Source: Sediminibacterium sp. Gen4
Lineage (GTDB): Bacteria; Bacteroidota; Bacteroidia; Chitinophagales; Chitinophagaceae
Direction of reading: 5' to 3'
DNA: 64,000 nucleotides
Assembly: GCA_013391385.1 (NCBI GenBank)
Contig: JACBFI010000002.1
Coordinates: 1 to 64,000 of the forward strand
This document shows, in pieces, positions 27,799 to 35,237 of this stretch (the stretch's first letter is position 1; each line of letters starts with the position of its first letter). Position numbers and translations under genes: made by a program. The notes beneath the pieces are model-generated. The model did not search any database. It was not told the DNA's origin and saw nothing but the letters and a program-made list of their open reading frames with translations.

Positions 27799-29345
27799 TG
27801 ATTGATGACAGGAAGTACTGCAGTAGCATTGGGTTTGGCATTTCTTAAACGATACACATAGAAATAACGTACCGACTTCCCTCCTCTTTTTTGATCTATT
27901 ACAACAGGTGCGTCAATACGATTAAAATAAGGCTCCATTAATTTTTGCACATCTGCCGGTAAGTTTGATGGTAAGATGTAATAAGCATCTGCTCCTTGTT
28001 GCAATACCTGTCTGTCCTGATTCAGCCAAACAAATTTGTGTAGATCTTGTAACGCTCCAACACCTAATAGCGTAATTCCAGTAGTTCTAGCAGTGTAAAA
28101 CTCAAGATGTCCTCCCGGGAACCATTTGTGCACCACCAACGGATCTGTTGCTTTCATAGTACCTGCAGCAATATCTGCTTTACGTAAAGCATCAAAAGCA
28201 ATACTAAAGTCTTTCCAACCCGACATATCCAGTGTTGGACAATATTCTCCGTAATTCTCTTTTTGTTGACTGCCAAAATTGATAGGAGAAAAACGCATCA
28301 ACAAAGTTCCAGTAACCAATACTGTCAAAACAAGTCCCAAAGAAGCTTGTAAAATAATGGGGACATTTCTATTCGTTCTTTTTTGCAGGTACATGGCTGC
28401 TACAAAATACAAGGGTATATAAGCAGGTCCGGCCCAATGAGGCAAGGTAGGATTGAATAAAGCTACTGTCCAAAAAATGAGTATCATAGGAATGCTCATC
28501 CATCCCAACCAAAGTTTGATTCTTTTTCTTGCAAATCGGATTCGATTGGTAATGGCCGCGAAAAGTCCAACCAGTATGACTATAAATAAAAATGGATGTT
28601 GATACAATGCCTCTCCCACTATTTCTTGTCCCAGCATATCCCATCGAAGCGAAGTATTGGCAACTCTTTCAGAGTGAAATCGATAAGTAATAAAATCATT
28701 TTGATAATTCCAATAAAATACAGGGAAGATGCAAATGAGCGTAACAAGTACTCCCACATACAGTCTCCAATTGGTCAGCCATTGAATCCTGCTAAACAGT
28801 AAAAATGCTCCAAAGCCCGCCCATAAATACAATCCATGTACTTTACTCAATGCAGCTAATCCAATCATGAGTCCTAATAACAACCATACACTTAGATTTT
28901 CTTCATCACGCTTCAATAGTAAATGAGCCATGATATACAAAGAAGCCGTCCAGAAGAGCATTTGAGGAGAATCCGGAAGAATAAAGAGTCCCGCGATGAA
29001 TCCGGTGTAAATGGATAAAGTATATATCCATGCAGCTAACCAGCCTAATCGTTCACTATCCAGCAGTTTCCCTAGTTTAAATATAATCCAGGTAGCAAAG
29101 CCTGAACAAATAATTGCGCCTAAACGAACGGTTACTTCATTTACCCATGATAGATTGAATGTTGTTAACCGTATCAACCAGCCAACCATTGGAGGATGAT
29201 CAAAATGGTTCCAATCGGACTGTATTGCGTAGGTCCAATAATACACTTCATCATTACCCAATTCCAAAAAAGCTGCTGCCAACAGTTTAATGATGCTGCT
29301 AATGATGATGAGCCAAAAAACTTTTCTGCTATATTGTTGATACAT
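27792..29345 (-). CDS. ArnT/PMT-like membrane glycosyltransferase (GT-C fold)
   Basis: 517 residues with about 11-12 transmembrane helices. The first periplasmic loop has the acidic catalytic motif LGNDEVYYWTYA, then HFDHPPMVGWLIR, as in the dolichyl-phosphate-mannose/ArnT group (PMT_2, GT39/GT83-type). A soluble C-terminal domain (about 370-517) carries FPGGHLEFYTARTTG. It transfers a sugar from a polyprenyl-phosphate donor to a lipid or protein on the periplasmic face. Sits 31 bases after aroQ on the same strand; the 3' end overlaps tamB. Confidence 0.88.
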   Translation of the reverse strand: MYQQYSRKVFWLIIISSIIKLLAAAFLELGNDEVYYWTYAIQSDWNHFDHPPMVGWLIRLTTFNLSWVNEVTVRLGAIICSGFATWIIFKLGKLLDSERLGWLAAWIYTLSIYTGFIAGLFILPDSPQMLFWTASLYIMAHLLLKRDEENLSVWLLLGLMIGLAALSKVHGLYLWAGFGAFLLFSRIQWLTNWRLYVGVLVTLICIFPVFYWNYQNDFITYRFHSERVANTSLRWDMLGQEIVGEALYQHPFLFIVILVGLFAAITNRIRFARKRIKLWLGWMSIPMILIFWTVALFNPTLPHWAGPAYIPLYFVAAMYLQKRTNRNVPIILQASLGLVLTVLVTGTLLMRFSPINFGSQQKENYGEYCPTLDMSGWKDFSIAFDALRKADIAAGTMKATDPLVVHKWFPGGHLEFYTARTTGITLLGVGALQDLHKFVWLNQDRQVLQQGADAYYILPSNLPADVQKLMEPYFNRIDAPVVIDQKRGGKSVRYFYVYRLRNAKPNATAVLPVINHH

Positions 29346-29376
29346 GATGTCGCTGAAAATACAAAGACCGTACCAG

Positions 29377-29796
29377 TCACTTACTCAACAGCCAACGAAT
29401 AGCCAATTCATATCCTTTCAAACCCAAACCTACAATACTACCTGCTGCTTTGCCTGAAACATGAGATAATCTTCTGAACTCCTCACGTGCATGTACATTA
29501 CTGATATGAACCTCCACTACCGGAGCTTTCACTGCTGCAATGGCATCACCAATAGCAACAGAAGTATGGGTATATCCACCCGGATTTAAAACGATGCCAT
29601 CATGCGTAAACCCAACATTTTGAATAGCATCAATCAGTTCGCCTTCAATATTGCTTTGAACATAGTGAAACTCCACCGCAGGGAATTGGGTTTTAAGTGC
29701 TTCAAAAAACTCTTCAAAGCTTTGAGTTCCGTAAACAGATGTTTCCCTTTGACCTAACAGGTTCAAATTCGGACCATTGATGATGGCGATCTTCAT
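29377..29796 (-). CDS. aroQ: 3-dehydroquinate dehydratase, type II
   Basis: 139 residues, the normal size. Motifs in order: INGPNLNLLGQRE with the substrate-binding loop and catalytic region (Tyr of SVYGTQSFEE), NPGGYTHTSVAIGDA, and EVHISNVHAREEFR with the catalytic His. It converts 3-dehydroquinate to 3-dehydroshikimate in the shikimate pathway, cytosolic dodecamer in the family. The glycosyltransferase gene follows by 31 bases. Confidence 0.96.
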   Translation of the reverse strand: MKIAIINGPNLNLLGQRETSVYGTQSFEEFFEALKTQFPAVEFHYVQSNIEGELIDAIQNVGFTHDGIVLNPGGYTHTSVAIGDAIAAVKAPVVEVHISNVHAREEFRRLSHVSGKAAGSIVGLGLKGYELAIRWLLSK

Positions 29797-29810
29797 GTAC
29801 CGAAGTTAAT

Positions 29811-29850
29811 AAAAAATGGTCACAGATGTTTGTAGCACGCTGTGACCATT
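29811..29850 (-). terminator. Terminator downstream of carA
   Basis: AATGGTCACAG pairs with CTGTGACCATT over 11 bp; on the minus strand it is followed by a T run, just before the aroQ start. Confidence 0.85.
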
Positions 29851-29870
29851 CTCAAAAGTATAGATCTTGA

Positions 29871-30977
29871 TTAATTCATTCTTTCTTTAATCATGGAAAT
29901 AAAGTCATCAAACAAATAGCGACTATCATGCGGCCCCGGTGTACTTTCCGGATGATACTGTACACTGAAAGCGGGTTTATTCTTTAATCTGATACCTTCA
30001 ATAGATTGATCATTCAGGTTAACATGTGTGATTTCCACTTCAGCGTGATTGCGAACTGCTTCAGGATCCACACCAAAGCCATGATTCTGTGTGGTAATCT
30101 CACACTGACCGGTAATGATATTCTTCACCGGATGGTTCAATCCACGATGACCATGATGCATTTTAAAAGTAGGTATACCATTGGCCAATGCCAGTAACTG
30201 ATGACCCAAGCAAATACCAAATACAGGTTTGTCTTCCTGAAGGAGTCCTTTAACGGTTTCTACTGCATAATCCATAGCAGCAGGATCACCGGGACCATTG
30301 GAAATAAAATATCCATTGGGATTGAATTCCTTCAATCTGCTTAATGGTGTTTTGGCAGGGTGTACACGCACATGTGCACCGCGATCTACCAAACACTGGA
30401 GAATATGACGTTTGATACCAAAATCCAAAACAGCAACCTTCAAAGGTGAATGGGCATCTCCCATTTCATATTCTTCTTTGGTACTTACAGTGCTTGCCAA
30501 TTCCAATCCATCCATATCTGGAACATCCGCCAACATTTTTTTCAAGATTTCTACATCGAGAATGTCAGAAGAGATGATACAATTCATGGCTCCTTTTGCA
30601 CGAATATGTGTTACCAAGGCACGGGTGTCTACATTATCAATAGCAACAATTTGATTGGCTTTCAGATAATCGTTCAAATTTCCATTGGCTTGAATACGAC
30701 TATATTGCTCTTCAAGATTACGCGAGATCAATCCATGGATCTTCACACTCGCACTTTCTACATCAGAATCTTTCACACCATAATTACCAATATGTACACT
30801 GTTCATGATCACTATCTGGCTGGTGTAACTGGGATCTGTGAATACTTCCTGATAGCCGGTCATCCCGGTATTAAAACAGATCTCTCCCGTAGCAGTACCG
30901 ATCTTTCCGAAAGCGTGTCCATAAAAAACATGGCCATCGGCCAGTACAAGAATTGCGGGTTGTTTGGTTTGGGGCAT
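29871..30977 (-). CDS. carA: Carbamoyl-phosphate synthase small (glutaminase) subunit
   Basis: 368 residues. The N-terminal CPSase small-chain domain includes DGHVFYGHAFGKIGTATGE and GMTGYQEVFTDPSYTSQ. The C-terminal class I amidotransferase has GICLGHQLL (nucleophile Cys near residue 253) and the His/Glu pair in YHPESTPGPHDS. It supplies ammonia from glutamine to CarB for pyrimidine and arginine synthesis. carB is not in the window. It follows rplQ on the same strand, an arrangement frequent in Bacteroidota, but a terminator hairpin lies between, so it probably has its own promoter. Confidence 0.97.
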   Translation of the reverse strand: MPQTKQPAILVLADGHVFYGHAFGKIGTATGEICFNTGMTGYQEVFTDPSYTSQIVIMNSVHIGNYGVKDSDVESASVKIHGLISRNLEEQYSRIQANGNLNDYLKANQIVAIDNVDTRALVTHIRAKGAMNCIISSDILDVEILKKMLADVPDMDGLELASTVSTKEEYEMGDAHSPLKVAVLDFGIKRHILQCLVDRGAHVRVHPAKTPLSRLKEFNPNGYFISNGPGDPAAMDYAVETVKGLLQEDKPVFGICLGHQLLALANGIPTFKMHHGHRGLNHPVKNIITGQCEITTQNHGFGVDPEAVRNHAEVEITHVNLNDQSIEGIRLKNKPAFSVQYHPESTPGPHDSRYLFDDFISMIKERMN

Positions 30978-31081
30978 GGTTGCTTGCTGTTTAACGATGC
31001 AAAAAAAAGGTTTGTTGGTTAAAAATGATACAAGAAGTTTCTCACATCAGTCTTGACTGCGTTCAAAAACCGATCAGACAT

Positions 31082-31113
31082 AAAAAAAGCAAGACGGTTA
31101 GGTCTTGCTTTTT
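31082..31113 (-). terminator. Terminator of the ribosomal-protein operon
   Basis: AAAAAGCAAGAC pairs with GTCTTGCTTTTT around a 6-nt loop, with a T run on the minus strand, 22 bases after the rplQ stop. Confidence 0.9.
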
Positions 31114-31135
31114 GATATGAAAAACATCTTTCCAA

Positions 31136-31663
31136 TTATTCAGCTGTTTTTTCAGTTGATTCTTCGGTAGCTGGTGTTTCTGCAACAGGAGCTTCAGCAG
31201 CAGGAGCAGCTTCAGCTTTCTTAGGTGCACGACTACGACGAGTTTTCTTAGCAGGTTCAGCAGCCTGAGCAGCACCCTTACCATAGATCTCATTGAAGTC
31301 AACCAGTTCGATCATCGCTTTTTCAGCGTTATCGCCCGGACGAATACCCAACTTCAAAATACGTGTATAACCACCTGGGCGACCAGCTACTTTCGGACCT
31401 ACTACTGTGAACAATTCTTTCACAGCGCTTTTGTCTTGCAGATAGCTGAACACCACTCTATGCTGATGCATGATGGTTTCTTTGTTATCAGACTTTTTTG
31501 TTTTCGTGATCAACGGCTCAACGTAAGTTCTCAAAGCCTTAGCTTTCGCCAAAGTGGTAACGATACGTTTGTGTGTGATCAATTGACTAGCAAGGTTTGC
31601 CAGCAATGCTTCCCTGTGTGCTTTCTTACGACCCAGGTTGTTGATTTTGTCTCCGTGACGCAT
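31136..31663 (-). CDS. rplQ: 50S ribosomal protein L17
   Basis: 175 residues. The conserved core is residues 1-120 ([40 protein letters not shown]). Beyond it is a low-complexity Ala/Pro/Glu/Lys tail of about 50 residues ([18 protein letters not shown]) typical of this phylum. Last gene of the infA-rplQ operon; separated from rpoA by an inverted repeat. Confidence 0.97.
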   Translation of the reverse strand: MRHGDKINNLGRKKAHREALLANLASQLITHKRIVTTLAKAKALRTYVEPLITKTKKSDNKETIMHQHRVVFSYLQDKSAVKELFTVVGPKVAGRPGGYTRILKLGIRPGDNAEKAMIELVDFNEIYGKGAAQAAEPAKKTRRSRAPKKAEAAPAAEAPVAETPATEESTEKTAE

Positions 31664-31719
31664 GACTTGTTGTTTTTATACCCTACACCGTGTCAGGAAT
31701 TGCAGAGTGTGATGAATAG

Positions 31720-31802
31720 CTTTGAGCTACAAGCTTCACGCCGCACGCTACAAGAAAATATCTATATGTTGCGTGTTGCGTGCAGCTTGAAGCTGCAGCT
31801 TA
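31720..31802. repeat. Inverted repeat in the rpoA-rplQ spacer
   Basis: Left arm words AGCTACAAGCTT and CACGCCGCACGC, right arm GCGTGTTGCGTGC and AGCTTGAAGCTGCAGCTT, about 75-80% complementary around a 15-base loop. The words resemble those at 41025-41236. It lies inside an operon, so it may be an RNA processing or attenuation site rather than an end-of-operon terminator. Confidence 0.7.
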
Positions 31803-32801
31803 ATTGTCTAAATTATCCAAACCCAATTTATTCAAATCCATTCCGAAGCTCAGTCCACGCTCAGTTAATACCTGCTCGATTTCAGAGAGGGATTTCTGAC
31901 CGAAGTTTCTGAATTTCATCAGGTCTTCCTGCTCGTATTGAACCAGTTCACTCAAGCTGTTGATCTTAGCGGCTTTCAAACAGTTGAAAGCACGTACAGA
32001 AAGATCCAGATCTTCAAGTGGCGTCTTCAATACTTTACGCAGTTGTAATACATGCTCATCTACCACATCTTCTTTCTTGTCTTCTTTGTTATCGAAAGTG
32101 ATGTTTTCATCGGTAATGATCATCAGGTGCTGAATCAGGATTCGAGAAGCCTGTTTCACAGCATCTTCAGGATGAATAGTACCATCGGTAGCTACTTCGA
32201 GGATCAGTTTCTCGTAATCAGTACGCTGTTCTACACGATAGTTCTCAATACCGTATTTAACGTTCTTGATAGGCGTGTGAATAGAGTCGATTGCAATATA
32301 TCCAAAAGGAGCATCTTTCACTTTGTTCTCTTCAGCAGGAATATAACCACGACCACGAGAGATCGTTAATTCGATATCCATTTTAGCAGAAGAATCCATG
32401 GTGCAAATCACTAATTCAGGATTCATCACCTGGAAATGTTGAGAAACCTCACCCAACATACCGGCAGTAAATTCTGTACGGTTCTTGATAGAGAGGCTGA
32501 TTCTTTCATTGGCTACATCATGCTCAACATGCTTTTTGAAACGTACCTGCTTCAAGTTCAGGATGATTTCGGTAACATCTTCTGTTACACCCTTCATGGT
32601 AGCAAATTCGTGGTCTACACCCTCGATTTTAATACCTACGATCGCATATCCTTCCAAAGAACTTAATAATACACGGCGAAGTGCATTACCAATGGTCAGA
32701 CCGTAGCCTGGCTCTAATGGACGGAATTCAAATTGACCTTCAAAATCAGTTGCTTTTTGTAAAACGATTTTGTCTGGTTTCTGGAAGCTTAATATGGCCA
32801 T
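31800..32801 (-). CDS. rpoA: RNA polymerase alpha subunit
   Basis: 333 residues. The alpha-NTD begins FEGQFEFRPLEPGYGLTIGN and includes ALRRVLLSSLEGYAI. The alpha-CTD (about 255-325) carries the helix-hairpin-helix region LSVRAFNCLKAAKINSLSEL and FRNFGQKSLSEIEQVL. Standard order within the alpha operon, after rpsD. Confidence 0.98.
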   Translation of the reverse strand: MAILSFQKPDKIVLQKATDFEGQFEFRPLEPGYGLTIGNALRRVLLSSLEGYAIVGIKIEGVDHEFATMKGVTEDVTEIILNLKQVRFKKHVEHDVANERISLSIKNRTEFTAGMLGEVSQHFQVMNPELVICTMDSSAKMDIELTISRGRGYIPAEENKVKDAPFGYIAIDSIHTPIKNVKYGIENYRVEQRTDYEKLILEVATDGTIHPEDAVKQASRILIQHLMIITDENITFDNKEDKKEDVVDEHVLQLRKVLKTPLEDLDLSVRAFNCLKAAKINSLSELVQYEQEDLMKFRNFGQKSLSEIEQVLTERGLSFGMDLNKLGLDNLDN

Positions 32802-32863
32802 ATTAAAACTTGATTTTTTACTTGATGGTGGCGGAACCCATTATTGGTTTCCGAATATTGATA

Positions 32864-32929
32864 AGTCAGTAGTGAATAGTGAGTAGTGAGTAAAAAATAC
32901 TCACTGCTCACTACTGCCTACTCACTATT
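32864..32929. repeat. Inverted repeat of AGTGAGT words in the rpsD-rpoA spacer
   Basis: The left arm (32864-32892) iterates AGTAGTGA and AGTGAG; the right arm (32898-32929) is the complement, with a 5-base A-rich loop. The rpsD stop codon lies in one arm. Confidence 0.8.
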
Positions 32930-33530
32930 TAGAATACAATTCTACGATCAGTTGCTCCTTGATGTTTTCAGGAACATTCTCACGCTCAGGGTAAGTAATA
33001 AAAGTACCCTTCTTCTCTGCTTCATTCCAGTCTAACCAGCTGAACTTAGGGTTCTTACCGCGGGTTTTGCTAACGATCGATGAGTTATCAGCGCTCTTTG
33101 GTTTGTAAGCAATGATATCACCCGGCTTACACTGGTAAGAAGGAACGTTCATGGTTTCACCATTCACAGTAATGTGCTTATGATTTACCAACTGACGTGC
33201 TTCAGGACGGCTGGCAGTTAACCCCAGACGGAAAACAGTATTATCCAAACGTGCTTCCAGGAGTTTGATCAGGTTTTCACCGGTAACACCTTTCAGACGA
33301 GCTGCTTCTTCAAATGTTTTACGGAACTGACGCTCTAATACACCATATGTGTATTTAGCTTTTTGTTTTTCTCTCAGCTGAAGAGCATATTCACCCAAGC
33401 TTTTACGCTTACGTGCTGCACCATGTTGACCCGGAGGGTTGCTGTTTTTACCTAACCACTTCGCATTACCGAGGATCGGCTCACCGAAGATTCTTGAAAT
33501 TTTGGTCTTTGGACCAGTGTAACGTGCCAT
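32925..33530 (-). CDS. rpsD: 30S ribosomal protein S4
   Basis: 201 residues. N-terminal MARYTGPKTKISRIFGEPIL, the central LLEARLDNTVFRLGLTASRP, and the S4 RNA-binding motif ARQLVNHKHITVNGE. The zinc-binding Cys cluster of some S4 proteins is absent. Nucleates 30S assembly. Flanked on both sides by word-iterated inverted repeats. Confidence 0.98.
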   Translation of the reverse strand: MARYTGPKTKISRIFGEPILGNAKWLGKNSNPPGQHGAARKRKSLGEYALQLREKQKAKYTYGVLERQFRKTFEEAARLKGVTGENLIKLLEARLDNTVFRLGLTASRPEARQLVNHKHITVNGETMNVPSYQCKPGDIIAYKPKSADNSSIVSKTRGKNPKFSWLDWNEAEKKGTFITYPERENVPENIKEQLIVELYSK

Positions 33531-33610
33531 TGTGTTTTATTTTTTCGATTTTTTAATGACGATCCGGTATCCTAAAAATCTAAAATCAATACCGAACCCT
33601 ATTTGAAATT

Positions 33611-33675
33611 TCTGATGTCGGATGTCTGATGTCTGATTTATAAAAAATCCGAAATCAGACATCCGACATCAGATA
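33611..33675. repeat. Inverted repeat of GTCTGAT words in the rpsK-rpsD spacer
   Basis: Left arm TCTGATGTCGGATGTCTGAT and onward, right arm ATCAGACATCCGACATCAG, with an A-rich loop. It shares its words with the repeat at 6238-6309. Confidence 0.8.
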
Positions 33676-33680
33676 TCTTA

Positions 33681-34091
33681 TTAAACTCTTCTCTGCTTAG
33701 GAGGTCTGCAACCATTATGTGGTAGTGGGGTTACGTCTTTGATAGAAGTAACTTCGATACCTGATTGTGAAATAGAACGGATAGCTCCTTCACGACCGGC
33801 ACCCGGACCTTTTACAAATACATCAACTCTTTTTAATCCCGCTTCCAATGCTACTTTAGCAGCATCAGCAGCAGCCATTTGAGCTGCGTATGGAGTATTC
33901 TTTTTAGAGCCTTTGAAGCCCATTTTACCGGCACTGCTCCAACTAATCACCTGTCCGGTTTTGTTGGTAAAGCTGATAATGATGTTGTTGAATGTAGCTG
34001 AGATACGAACTTCGCCTGCAGCATCAACTTTTACAACTCTTTTCTTGGCAGCAGCTTTTGCACTGTTCTGCGCTTTTTGTGGTTTTGCCAT
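33681..34091 (-). CDS. rpsK: 30S ribosomal protein S11
   Basis: 136 residues. [20 protein letters not shown] and [16 protein letters not shown] are the family core; the end [20 protein letters not shown] is the invariant C terminus. The N-terminal 20 residues are a Lys/Ala-rich extension. Component of the 30S platform. Confidence 0.98.
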   Translation of the reverse strand: MAKPQKAQNSAKAAAKKRVVKVDAAGEVRISATFNNIIISFTNKTGQVISWSSAGKMGFKGSKKNTPYAAQMAAADAAKVALEAGLKRVDVFVKGPGAGREGAIRSISQSGIEVTSIKDVTPLPHNGCRPPKQRRV

Positions 34092-34119
34092 GTTCTTTTT
34101 TTGAGGTAGTCGTCCCGAT

Positions 34120-34250
34120 TATTCGGGATTGTTATTTAATGAAAATTCCGCCGAAGGCGGAAACCGGTACACTCTCCTTTCCACCTGAGGCGGATTATCC
34201 AAGCTGTAACGGATTTTATAATAAAGTCTGCCGAAAGGAATTCCATCCGG
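34120..34250. repeat. Cluster of short palindromes in the rpsM-rpsK spacer
   Basis: Three hairpin-forming stretches occur in 130 bases: TCCCGATTATTCGGGA near 34124, TTCCGCCGAAGGCGGAA (34146-34162) with a near copy at 34180-34195 (ACCTGAGGCGGA), and TCTGCCG...CGGCAGA near 34229-34254. The second is a relative of the CCGCCTAAGGCGG palindrome found at 57-69 and 1332-1344. S11 and S13 genes are usually closely packed, so a 171-base spacer is long. Confidence 0.65.
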
Positions 34251-34262
34251 CAGACTCATTAA

Positions 34263-34643
34263 TTATTTCTTAGGTGCCTTCTTTTTACCGGCAACTGTCT
34301 TACGCTTACCTTTTCTGGTACGGCTGTTTGTTTTGGTACGCTGACCACGAACAGGCAATCCTTTACGGTGACGCAATCCACGGTAGCAAGCGATATCCAA
34401 TAAACGCTTGATATTCATAGACACTTCACTACGCAGTGCACCTTCAACCTTGAACTCATTGTTAATGATGTTACGGATAGCAGTTTGCTCATCATCATTC
34501 CATTCATTCACTTTCTTATCGAAATCAATGTTTGCTTTTGATAAGATATACTGAGCGGTTGAACGACCAATACCGAATATATAGGTCAGACCAATTTCGC
34601 CTCTTTTGTTCTTTGGTAAGTCAATACCGGCAATACGAGCCAT
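34263..34643 (-). CDS. rpsM: 30S ribosomal protein S13
   Basis: 126 residues. [20 protein letters not shown] opens the helix-hairpin-helix region with [15 protein letters not shown]. The C-terminal tail [20 protein letters not shown] is the conserved rRNA/tRNA-contacting end, extended by a Lys-rich tail. 30S head protein. Confidence 0.98.
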   Translation of the reverse strand: MARIAGIDLPKNKRGEIGLTYIFGIGRSTAQYILSKANIDFDKKVNEWNDDEQTAIRNIINNEFKVEGALRSEVSMNIKRLLDIACYRGLRHRKGLPVRGQRTKTNSRTRKGKRKTVAGKKKAPKK

Positions 34644-34706
34644 ATTCTGATTTTAATTTTAAACTTAATTACGATCTGTCAACTGTAAACAGCCAACAGA
34701 CATGAA

Positions 34707-34823
34707 TTATCCCTGACGCTGCTTATAGCGGGGATTTTTCTTGTTGATCACGTACAATTTGCCCTTCCTCTTCACGATCTTGCAATCTGCACTACGCTTT
34801 TTGATCGAAGCTCTGACTTTCAT
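34707..34823 (-). CDS. rpmJ: 50S ribosomal protein L36
   Basis: 38 residues, read directly from ATG at 34823: [20 protein letters not shown], then [19 protein letters not shown] complete match to the L36 family, although one of the usual zinc-ligand Cys positions is replaced (only one Cys is present), the zinc-free form. Located between infA and rpsM as in other bacteria. Confidence 0.97.
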   Translation of the reverse strand: MKVRASIKKRSADCKIVKRKGKLYVINKKNPRYKQRQG

Positions 34824-34890
34824 TGCTTTATTATTTATCGCTTTACTGCTTCCGGCTTTCAGCTCATGCCGTCAGCGTTCCGCAAATGAT

Positions 34891-35109
34891 TTACTTATAC
34901 CTGAAAATAATTCTTCCCCTAGTCAAATCGTATGGACTCATCTCTACTCCCACTTTATCACCAGGCAGAATTCTGATGTAATGCATCCTCATTTTACCTG
35001 AGATGGTGGCCAGAATTTCATGACCATTTTCTAACTTAACACGGAACATAGCATTGCTCAGTGCTTCCAGAATTACTCCATCTTGTTTAATCAACGGTTG
35101 TTTCGACAT
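34891..35109 (-). CDS. infA: Translation initiation factor IF-1
   Basis: 72 residues, an OB-fold protein: [20 protein letters not shown], then [21 protein letters not shown] and [14 protein letters not shown]. First gene of the alpha operon here. secY and map, which usually precede it, are absent; the next gene upstream is an unrelated outer-membrane protein gene. A promoter of Bacteroidota type lies just upstream. Confidence 0.98.
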   Translation of the reverse strand: MSKQPLIKQDGVILEALSNAMFRVKLENGHEILATISGKMRMHYIRILPGDKVGVEMSPYDLTRGRIIFRYK

Positions 35110-35125
35110 ACTATTTTTGGGGCTG

Positions 35126-35157
35126 CAAAGATATTAGATTGCAATGGAAATATGAAA
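35126..35157 (-). promoter_or_regulatory. Promoter of the infA-rplQ operon
   Basis: Minus strand TTTC (35157-35154), 20-base spacer, TATCTTTG (35133-35126), 16 bases before the infA ATG. The -7 element is an exact TAnnTTTG match. Confidence 0.6.
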
Positions 35158-35237
35158 ATTTCGGGGAAAAAAATCCCATTTTTGTGGAAAATAGGGTAAA
35201 ATAATGACCCTGAACCCCTTATAAAGGCAAATATACG

